This document shows, in pieces, positions 11,801 through 20,651 of a DNA stretch of 64,000 bases. The number at the start of each line of letters is the position of its first letter. The stretch's first letter is position 1. Origin of the DNA: Atkinsonella hypoxylon (lineage: Eukaryota > Ascomycota > Sordariomycetes > Hypocreales > Clavicipitaceae). The translations under genes and the position numbers were made by a program. The notes under the pieces were generated by a model. The model searched no databases and had not been told where the DNA came from. It saw nothing but the letters and a program-made list of their open reading frames with translations. The stretch lies in NCBI GenBank assembly GCA_000729835.1, contig JFHB01000035.1, positions 1-64,000 of the forward strand, given 5' to 3'.

Positions 11801-13329
11801 TTAACCTGTATGACATTCCTCCAGCACAGAGCTGTTCCAAGCTAAGATTTCAAAAGTTTTAGTCAAGACATGAGCTTGATTAGTCAAGACTTGCCCGTAG
11901 TGTTTTGGATCTGCTTATACTGTAAGTTGTCTTTCAGAGTTCTACAACTAAGAGAATCAGCAGTTAAGTACTTTTACAGCTTTTCTCTTGTTCGTTACCG
12001 ATATTGGCATAATAGCCTCGGGGGCTACTTATGTTGCCGCCATCCTTCCTGTTTTTTTACTGCTCATATACGTTGTCCAGTTCTTTTATCTCCGAACCTC
12101 GAGACAAATGCGTTATTTAGACCTCGAAGCAAAGACTCCACTCTACAATCAGCTCACAGAGATGATTAACGGAATAGCACATATTCGGAGTTTTGGGTGG
12201 CGCTCTGTGTTTTTGAAGCGAAGCCTGGATTCATTGGACTTCTCTCAAAAGCCATTCTACTACATGTTTTGTATCCAAAGATGGCTTAGAGTAGTCTGCG
12301 ACCTATCTGTGCTCTGTATGGCCACAGCTCTTGTATCAATTGCACTGAATATTCAGCACACCACTTCCCAGAGTGCGATCGGACTAGCTCTTTTAACCAT
12401 CACCCAGTTCAGTAGCACCATAAATGGCGTAGTCGATAGATGGATCGCATTGGAAACGGCGCTGGGTGCCATAGCTCGCGTGCGTACTTTCATTCGAGAT
12501 ACGCCCGTCGAACAGAATTTCAACGGTGCAATGCCTGCTCCATATAGGTAAGATCAGCTTCTGCTCGAAGTGGTATATTCTTTCTCTGACGAATCTTCCT
12601 GGGTAAGGTCTTCAGAAGCCTGTGTGCATGCTCTTATGGATATCTCGCTGGCAATCGAAGCAGGTCAAAAGGTTGCAATAATAGGCAGAACGGGCAGGTA
12701 AGTTGTAAACTCAAGCTTGGTCGCTGCCAGCACCACATCACTAACCAATAGTTGGTTATAGCGGAAAGAGCTCTCTTCTACTTACCATCTTGAACTTTCT
12801 AGATTATACTGGAGTCATAAGAATTGGCGGAGTTGACATATCCGAGATCCCTCGACAGGCCCTCAGAGAGCAGATCACAACCATACCCCAAGACTTTCTA
12901 GAGTTTCCTGGAACAGTTCAACAAAACATTGATCCCGAAAGCTCACTAGAACCAGACAATACTCTAGGAAATACAATAATATGTGAGACGTTGCAGAAGC
13001 TGAGGCTCCTGGATCACATTAATTCCCACGGCGGCTTAAATGCTCCAATGACGGAAATGGGGCTGTCTCATGGCCAGAAGCAGCTTTTTGCCATTGCAAG
13101 GGCGCTGGTGCATAAGCTGAAGCACGACACACATATTGTGTTAGTGGACGAAATTACCAGTCACATGGATGACGAGACTGCAGAGCTGGTGCTTCAGGTG
13201 ATGGATGAGGCGTTTCAGAACTGCACACGGATTATGGTCTCGCATATGGAGGATGGCGTTGCGGATGCGGATTTAGTCGTTGATTTTGAAAATGGGAAGA
13301 TTACGTATGTAGTAGAGAGACAGCGTTGA
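8833..13329 (+). pseudogene. ABCC-type (MRP-like) ABC transporter, truncated and interrupted
   Basis: A multi-exon full-length ABCC exporter is recognisable. In order: linker GFWNRSFFIWLN, TMD1 from about 9190 (LLRPFSAAVLPRLL), NBD1 at 10430-11170 with Walker A GSIGSGKST, Q-loop YCGQTPWIQ, signature LSGGQKQRI and Walker B ILVLDNIFSALD. TMD2 follows at 11490-12545, then NBD2 from about 12608 with Walker A RTGSGKSS split by an intron, IPQDFLEFPGT, LSHGQKQLF and IVLVDEITSHMD. NBD1 has Asn where Asp or Glu follows the Walker B Asp. Many introns splice cleanly. Lesions: a TAG at 9668-9670 in the middle of TMD1, a junction near 9728-9820 where no canonical splice pair keeps frame, and loss of nearly all of the N-terminal TMD0. 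An in-frame TAA at 12549-12551 may lie in a 60-nt intron (12548-12607). It probably exported the product of a metabolite pathway with the adjacent UstYa-like gene. Confidence 0.85.
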
Positions 13330-14164
13330 CAGTTTGAAGACATGCAATCACCAAATTGTATGGTCTTAATCTGAAGAGGATGGATATTCATACGGTCGTC
13401 ACCAGAAGGATATCCCAAGACGCGCAGTGGATGATATTTTCGCTGTTACCTTAACCCCAATGAGACAGGCATAATGAAAGCATGCAGGAGAACTTGATTG
13501 ACCGAAAACTACTTGTTATGGACATGGCTTATCGAACATGGTAGCATTTAAGAATTCTCTACTCTAGTTATGAATCGGAGTTGCGTTATATGAGGTCCAT
13601 AGAAGCCTCGCAGTTGTGATCATCGTCGCTTTATGCTCTGCTGGATCACAAGGGAAATGCTTGACCGCACGGTCGCGACGACGAACTCGCGAGACCCTAA
13701 GACTCCAAGGCACGTCTTCGCTTCTGGATGTCCTTGCTAGATGGGGATCGGAAACGCGTGTCGAGAATCTGATGCTGTGGTTTGGTGAAGCACAGCAGGC
13801 AGCAAGATGCAGTCTCGCAGTCTCCAGATAGTTTCGCGATAACGCTCGATTGAACACCAAGGCCTACACTTTCAAGCAACAGCATGTGAAAATTGACTTA
13901 GACATTTTGAATTTAATTTGCTCGGTCGATCGCAGTACTCACTAATACTCCGCACAGTGTATAATACACCCCGGTCGTGAAGTCGTGACGTTATTCCCGC
14001 AAGCTGCGTCCAGATCCCCTGATCAGCCACCACATGCCAGCCAGTTGTGCTTCATCTGCGAGCGCTCGGTTCGTTCCAGGCCAGACGCTCTAATGACTTC
14101 CGCTGGGTAACTACATGAACCGGGGATTGAAGTCCATCAACCCTCCACTCAGTAGACCATCGCC
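13330..14164. other. Spacer between two pseudogenes
   Basis: No supportable gene. The stretch between the transporter end and the AAA fragment has only shadow-type open frames. The missing N-terminal part of the AAA ATPase is not recognisable here. Confidence 0.5.
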
Positions 14165-14933
14165 ATGGAGTCCAACGCTCACGCCGCCCACCAATTCTCC
14201 CCCTGCTACCTTGTCTTCAAGGACCTAGCACTTCCTCGTATCCGACTCAGTCAGAAGCTACTTCCTCAATGAAGTAGATGGGCTCAAAGAAAACGAAGGC
14301 GTCTTCATGATAGGCAGTACGAACCACCTTAGGCGCTTAGACCGTGGAATCTCGGTAAGTGTGGAAGCTCTCATTCGCATCGTGCTTGTGCAATCATTAG
14401 CTCTTCTCCCCTATACCTCCCACGTTTACCATGACTGTCATCTTGCCCCTTCCCCCATCATTCACCGCTGAACCAGTATCTTTCGGAATCGCCCCTCCCG
14501 CTTCGACAGGAAATACCTCTTCCCAAACCCCAACTTCGAGGAACGGATAGCCTACTCCCACTTCTGGCAAGCTAAGCTCAAAGACAACGAGGACATTGAA
14601 ATCCCAGATAAGCTATGCGAGGCAATCGCCGGCATCACAGACAAATTCAGCTTCGCGTACATGCAGGAAGCATTCGTGGCTTCTCTACTAGCTATCGCGC
14701 GTGAGCAAAAGCCAGGAGATCTGGGTATGGCAATGGATGTACTGGCCATTGAGGACGTCGCGGATGGATGGGTTAAGGTAGGTGTCACAAAAGACGATGT
14801 GCATGATGAAGGAGATGAGAAGGATCCGGATTTGAACTCGCTGGTGTTGTGGGTCGAGATGAAGAAACAGGTCAAGATATTGAGAGATGGCCTATCTAGC
14901 GATGAGGGCGATGAAGGTGCAGCTTCTGTTTGA
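14165..14933 (+). pseudogene. AAA-type ATPase, C-terminal fragment with frameshifts
   Basis: The segment matches the C-terminal half of a large fungal AAA ATPase: Walker B region YLVFKDL, then SYFLNEVDGL, sensor-1 region FMIGSTNHLRRLD, arginine-finger region RPSRFDRKYLFPNPN, and a C-terminal lid through ITDKFSFAYMQEAF to an acidic tail. The Walker B block and the SYFLNEVDGL block are in different frames with no intron between them, around 14225-14240. The following intron (GTAAGT donor at about 14355) does not restore the frame leading into RPSRFDRK. The Walker A region and all upstream domains are absent. It is best read as a broken remnant. The last segment alone (14661-14933) is open and could be translated only as a small fragment. 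Confidence 0.7.
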
Positions 14934-15143
14934 AATGGCTACGACTAAATGTATTCATGTGATCTGCCCAAACGAGTTCTTGGTGGGCAACGTAATTTGA
15001 ATAAAGCCTTTCTTTCGCATCGTACCACACTCAGTCGAGCTTCATCCATGCCGAGCTTCTATCATTCTGCGAATATACAAGCACTCGGTATTAGTATTGA
15101 CGGTATCGTACTTTGATGCAGCCCATCTGGACCATGCGTCAAT
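14934..15143. other. Convergent 3' intergenic gap
   Basis: A 210-bp gap between the AAA remnant (plus) and the MGR3-like gene (minus). An AATAAA-like signal (GAATAAAG) is visible near 14999-15006 for the plus strand. Confidence 0.4.
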
Positions 15144-16863
15144 TCAGATCTCGAGCGGCGGCGTAGTCGTCAACCTGGCCAAACCAACTTTAGCCCGCTC
15201 CACGCCATCCGGAAAGCCCATCTTCTCGCTCATCTCGATGCATTGCTTATACTTCTGCTGCGCCATCTCCGTCTTGCCCAGCATGGCAGCCACGTCACCC
15301 CAGTTGCACAAGGCCACAGCGCATGCTTCGTCGCACTCTGCCGTCCTCTCCTCACCCTGAACATCCTTGCCGTGGAGATAGGCATTCTGCGCCCAATTAA
15401 GGCCCGCCTCCAGACATTCTGTCCTCGTCTGGGGAAGTGCCAACTGGTCGGAAAAGGAGCGTATCGATTCCGAGAGCTCGGTCATTCTGGCGTCAAAGAC
15501 GGGCTGCTGCGCGAAACACGCCGCAAGATTGTTCATGATAACGGCCCTGTGGCATGGGCTCTCACAAACTTTGAGGGCCTGGAAGAACAGTGGCACTGCT
15601 AGTCGGAACTGTGAACGTCGCTCGTAGTCTCTCCCTAGAGATTCCATCATGCCTCCGAGCTCGGAGGCAGACAACCATGCCTGCTCGCCAGGTTTGTTAC
15701 CCTCATCCACTCGTCTTCTAAATTCCTTCAACGAGGTTTCTACAGCCCAAACCAGGTGTTCATGTGACTTTTCAGAGTCTAGGACATGCTCATCAGCATA
15801 TAACTCGCCCAGTTTTACGGCAGTACTGACGGCTTTGGCCAATAGTCGTTGTCTTTTGCGCCACAGAGTTTCAACCTCTGCATCTGGCTCTGTTCCACCA
15901 GTCGCTTTCTTTTCTTTTACAGCCGTTACATTTTTATTGTCCGTCGATGCGACCGCGGTGCTATCTCTCTGATTGGGGAGCGCATTCGCATCCGCGACTT
16001 CGGATTTGTGGCGTTTCGCTTCCGTTACCCTGCCTTCCGAAACGGACTGTTCCATGGCGGCAATCCACTTTTTACAGTCTTGCAGCACTGACTCGAGCAC
16101 ATCGATGGAGGCCTTATGGTTGTTGATTTTCTGAAGCCAAAACGACACCTGGATCCGAATACCGAGAACTTCGTCGGAGAACGGGTCCAGCCCAACGTCG
16201 GCGACCTGCTCCATAGCCAGTTTGTAATATTTGAGTGCCCTCTCCGGGTCAGGCTTGTAGTTCGTATAGTATATTGCGCGTCGGAGGGTGTTGGCTACAG
16301 GCTCAGGGTAGCGACTGAATTCGGAGTTGTAGAAGGCGAGGATGTAGGAGCGAATAGCTACAATGGATATGACGGCTAGCACTGCAAGTCTGAGCCAATT
16401 GCGCATTAGCAGGAATGGCTTTTGTCATAGAAGCGCTCAGACTGCCTTTCCCCTTTCCCGCTTATTATTTTTGTCGGGGTGGAGGAAATGGAGGCATTCC
16501 AAAGTTTGATTCAACTTACAACACAATATTCATGCTTGTCAACGCTGGCGCATCTTTGTACGCAGACCGGATGCCACGAGGACTAATGGCCACCACGGCA
16601 TTTCTTAGGCTGGCACCCAATGCGCGTCCCACGAATTGCCGAAATGTCATATGCCGTTTCTCCGGCTTGGTGAATCGGTTTCTATCTCCGGGGGTGCTTG
16701 TTTGCGATTGGGATCGTTTCTGGTTTGGTGACAGTGAGACGACAGCTCGCAACATTAAGGTCGCGGATGCCGACTGAACTCGCACCGATAGCAGTCCAGA
16801 AGCCGCATGGCGAATGCACCTCCTCTGAAGGGGTCTGATCGAAGCAATTGCTGCGATCGACAT
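15144..16863 (-). CDS. mgr3: Mitochondrial TPR protein, MGR3-like
   Basis: Proposed CDS on the minus strand is 16863..16520 joined to 16389..15144, 529 aa. Yeast Mgr3 is an inner-membrane adaptor of the i-AAA protease. The N-terminus is rich in Arg, Ser and Ala with few acidic residues (MSIAAIASIRPLQRR), a typical presequence. A transmembrane helix (about residues 108-130) is rebuilt exactly across the intron (GTAAGT..GCTAATG..CTCAG, phase 2). The family stretch SRYPEPVANTLRRAIYYTN and PDPERALKYYKLA follow, then TPR-like helices to the C-terminus, including LFFQALKVCE and VIMNNLAACFAQ. Starting at 16406 instead would remove the presequence. Yeast Mgr3 is of comparable length. Assignment to Mgr3 rather than another TPR protein rests on architecture and motif recall. 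Confidence 0.75.
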
Positions 16864-16965
16864 TGCTGCGGTTACTGTACAATTATTAACAAGGTGAGCT
16901 GCTATGTCACGAAACAAGAATTTATGGATGACGATGCCTTGCGTGGGACTGGAGCACGCACTAGT

Positions 16966-16975
16966 CCCGATTTGG
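16966..16975. repeat. Putative target-site duplication, left copy
   Basis: CCCGATTTGG flanks the inverted-repeat element on the left and is repeated at 17437-17446. Because it abuts G/C runs the true length could be 8 to 10 bp. Confidence 0.65.
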
Positions 16976-17436
16976 GGGTGTACAGTAAATCTCAGGTCCA
17001 GCGTATGTGTAGATTGGTCCAGAGTGGAGCCAGAGCGGGTGTAGATTTAGGCAGAATGGCATATGCCCAGCATATGCTGAGCATATACTGGGCATACAGT
17101 ATTAATTTCTAAGCAAGAGATCTAGAGTGCATTTCTATAGCACTATACTACTAGGTATTAGTGCACTATACCACTAGATATTAGTGCACTATACCACTAG
17201 ATATATATTAGTGCACTATACCACTAGATATATATTAGTACTATACTACTATATATTAGTGTATATACCACTAAATATAAAAATGTTAATTCGCACTAAT
17301 ACACTGTGCATTCTGCATATGCCTAGCATATGCTGGGCATATGCTGAAAGCTTCACCGCCTGCAAAAAATACACCCTTTTTGGCTCCACTCTGGACCAAT
17401 CTACACATACGCTGGACCTGAGATTTACTGGAACCC
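16976..17436. mobile_element. Non-autonomous inverted-repeat element (MITE-like), 461 bp
   Basis: The arms 16983-17032 and 17381-17430 are perfect 50-bp inverted repeats. Similarity continues outward to GGG..CCC ends and inward through CATATGC-rich subterminal palindromes. The element is flanked by a direct repeat CCCGATTTGG. It contains no coding capacity. An 8-10 bp duplication with long arms fits a Mutator-like or hAT-like non-autonomous DNA transposon; duplication length alone cannot decide. It sits between the MGR3-like promoter and DAP1, which are divergent, so it may carry regulatory effects. Perfect arms argue for recent movement or strong constraint. Confidence 0.85.
17138..17278. 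repeat. AT-rich tandem repeat inside the inverted-repeat element
   Basis: About six diverged units of roughly 21-27 bp with core GTGCACTATACCACTAGAT are arrayed between the arms. Unit length varies through TA dinucleotide gain or loss. Confidence 0.8.
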
Positions 17437-17446
17437 CCCGATTTGG
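17437..17446. repeat. Putative target-site duplication, right copy
   Basis: Second copy of CCCGATTTGG bordering the element on the right. Confidence 0.65.
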
Positions 17447-17558
17447 TCTTATCGAATCCGATCGAGGAGAAGGAGGAGAAGGACCCATCCATCATTGATC
17501 CGAACAATCACCAAACCACTCAAAGTCATCGCATTTCAAAGACAGGACAGAAAGAGAG

Positions 17559-18307
17559 ATGGCTAGCCGATTTGAGCCCAAGACTCCGGTTCAATTAAAC
17601 CCCCCAAAGGATGATCCTATTTCGGTCGAAGAGCTTGCCAAGGCAAACGGTACGTCCTGAATGTCCCCCATTGGTTCTCCGACTGCCCCTCTACGATAAT
17701 TTTCCGAAGCTTCATGTGCTAGACCGCTTTGGCTGTGCTCATCCCTAGGGTGCCATTTCTCTGTATGACGAGCAAGTCCGGAGTTGTGATGGCCAAAACT
17801 TTCTGATTCATGATGCATACAGCTGATGGAGCTGTTGGCCGCATGCTTGCTGTACCTATTCTCAGTCTCACGTGAAAGAATGACAATTGACTGAGAGAAA
17901 CGGCACAGGTAGTGATGGTGGAAAATGCTATGTTGCTATCAAGGTATGCTGAGCTTCCAGGCCGTTATCTACGATATATATTACGGGCCTGATGAACTCA
18001 CCAATTGACATAGGGCAAGGTTTACGATGTAACCGGCAACAAAGCCTACCTACCAGGTGGCTCATACCATGGTCTGTTACGAGTATCTTTACTGGGGTCT
18101 TGATTATATCTGACAATTATGGCAGTATTTGCGGGTAAGGATGCTTCAAGAGCTCTGGGAAAGACATCAACAAAAGTCGAGGATGTCAAATCTGAGTGGC
18201 ATGACTTAGACGACAAGGAGAAGGAGACGCTAAACGACTGGATTACCTTTTTCTCCAAGCGCTACAACGTCGTTGGTGTTGTGGAAGGTGCCAAGAATAT
18301 GGGATAG
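17559..18307 (+). CDS. dap1: DAP1-type cytochrome b5-like haem protein
   Basis: Proposed CDS is join(17559..17649, 17909..17943, 18014..18071, 18126..18307), 121 aa. This is a membrane-associated progesterone receptor/Dap1 family protein. Dap1 binds haem and supports sterol 14-alpha demethylase (CYP51) in ergosterol synthesis and azole tolerance. The cytochrome b5-like fold is visible: SVEELAKANG, GGKCYVAIKGKVYDVTGN, YLPGGSYHVFAGKDASRALGK. The family's haem-ligand Tyr positions appear kept (Y in KVYDV and the downstream YH). All three introns are canonical and the joins keep frame exactly, including a 35-nt exon 2. No N-terminal membrane helix is seen, which is common in short fungal forms. 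The divergent neighbour is the MGR3-like gene, with the inverted-repeat element between them. Confidence 0.95.
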
Positions 18308-20651
18308 ACAATAGACAGACTCTTATTGTTCAACTAGTCATGTGTCAACAAAATGATACTCTTGGTCTCACCGGCTGCTTTGAACGATTCCTATGACCTA
18401 CCTTTGCTAGCCAGTGATAACGAGAAATCTCTAGGATATTAATGTCTATCCCGAGCGCAGTCGCCCGCACCAGGCCCCTCAAATACATGACTGCTGAGGT
18501 ATCTATGCTTTAGTAAGCGGAATCGATCAGGCTCAAGTTGTCGTCTCTGATCTGCAGCCACTTGACATTCCCCCCGCAATCAATCGTCCTTGAATGTGTC
18601 ACATTAATGCTTCTTTTGACTCGTAGAGTGACCTAACGATGGCTTCCGTTCGGCGAAGACCCCGGTTGCCTCTATAGCTTCTGATGATATTCCAACCTTT
18701 GAGAAATAGCTACTTGCATAACACGAGCTTGGTTCGGTTTCGATTGTAGACGCCAAACAAGTCCCGCATTCCGGGCTGGTAGCCGCGGCATCAGTGTGCA
18801 GGTGCACAAAATGAAGTATGGCGAGTTCGCAGTGATAAAGCAGCACCTGACTTCCGGCATTGATTGGTTGTGTAACTGCAAAGAGCCGTGCCTCAGAACC
18901 GCGTATGCAGGCACTTGTATCCCGAACGAATGAGGAAGATGGGGAAAGCATGGCGTCGCGATAGCAGTGTGCAAGGGAAACGGGGAGGAGACCGGACAGA
19001 GATAGCACAATCGCGCCATGGATAGACATGCGTGCAGATCTGTCTAGACAAGGTTCTTTTTTCTCCGGCGCAGAGCTACATGCACCGCTTCCTGGTGAGC
19101 ATCGCAGAAAACAATGGGGTGTCAAGGTGTGTAGTTAACGGCCAACTGGTGCCGTCGCCTTCGCAACCCCTGTTGGTTGCCTTGCTAGGACGACTGGAAG
19201 TCGGGTCCGTCGTCGTACGTCGTCGTCGTCCTCCATCGTCTGCAGAGTGTCGACAGCCAGCCGTACATGATGCTCTGAACCTTGGCAGCATTGCCCGGTT
19301 GCCATACAGGCTGATGACGTGCTCGGTGTAGTCATAGATGATGATTGGAGAAGCCGACACCGTCGAACGCAGGGAGCAGACAGAACAGGCGCGCTCATGA
19401 AAGGGTAGAAGGGGTAGAGAACGTGGGTTGGTGGTCAAAGTGAGGCGGACGACAAGGGCGCACCACAGTGACCAGCAGTGACCACACCACCTCCACTTGG
19501 GAACTCGGGAGATGACTGGACGACAAGTCGTCAAGTCGCACGTCACGTCCACGCCCGTCCACGCCCAGAGGGTCAAGACCAATCCAAGACCAAGGATACC
19601 AGGGCGCCCGCAGAAGAAGGGGAACAAGAAGAAGAAGGAGCGGCGGCCATCGCCATTGCCATCCCATCTCATCCCTGGCCATGCCATACCATGCCAGCAT
19701 CTCGTTCATGACAATCGCCATCAACAAGGCCTCTTCTCTCAAGGCCTCTTTTCTCGACATCGGACGCTGCCCAACTTATCCACCGTCTCTGTGGCGGCTG
19801 CGCATCTTCGAGGGCCCTCCATCGTCGTATTCTGTCCTTGTGCCTCCTATCCATCTGCAGCGAACCACCACGCTACACTCACAAGTTGCAACCATCGTCA
19901 TGTGCTGGTGCTGAGCGAGGCAGGCTGGTGAATCCGACGTACCGCCTATGCTTTGCTGCCATCGACCATTGTAACATCCTTGTGTTTCTCAAAGCGTTCA
20001 ATCTCCGTGCTACTCAACGGTTGCTGTATGTCATAATATCAGCCAAGTTACTACCTCATTTGCGCACAATTTACGAGCTTTCAAGCGACTAAACAAATCC
20101 CTCTCCGTTAATTTATCTTTCACCCCCCCATCATTCTTCTCAAGCACCCAATATCAGTGATATATCGTTCCATCACACCCTTCACAACAATACACCCTTT
20201 GCTCACCATATCATCTATTGCCAATTCCTGAGCTAACATCCTCCTGGTGTCCGTCGTCATTGTATTACGCAGCCAGACCTGGTGTGCAGGTCCTCCTACC
20301 CACCCACCAAGTGTCTTATCGTTGAGCTTCCATGTACCGGATTATGCAATGCGCAACACCTTCGTTTTCTTCTTCTACAATCATCTCTGTCAAAGCTAAA
20401 TGATTATTCAAGGGGTCGTATATCGCTAGCGCCGGATATTTTTTTACCATTTCCCTCACCTTTCTCGTCTGTGCAAAACCTGCCGGCTGGACTGCTTTCG
20501 AATATTGATTGCCCGATCAACCTGAATTATTTTTTGACTGCCTGGTTATTCTACTCCGAAGCAGATATCCCTGAACCTTTGGCGTTGTCCTTCCAGTGGC
20601 GCATTCTCTGTCCAGATTACCCCCAGGCTCTCTTATCGTCTCCCGAGTACG
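18308..20651. other. Long spacer upstream of a zinc-finger gene
   Basis: About 2.3 kb without a supportable protein. Minus-strand open frames of up to 203 codons (19076-19687) are rich in Arg, Ser, Thr and Trp with no family signature and overlap open frames on the other strand. The right part (19.9-20.65 kb) is pyrimidine-rich, as expected of a long fungal promoter and 5' leader of the gene starting at 20652. Confidence 0.5.

Noticed and set aside
12549..12551. In-frame TAA in the ABC transporter as a second nonsense mutation
   Set aside because: A GTAAG donor, CTGAC branch word and AAG acceptor define a 60-nt intron (12548-12607) that removes it in frame, so it is not a certain lesion.
19076..19687. 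A 203-codon minus-strand frame rich in Arg, Ser and Thr
   Set aside because: Overlapping open frames exist on both strands, no domain is visible, and it lies in what looks like long 5' regulatory DNA.
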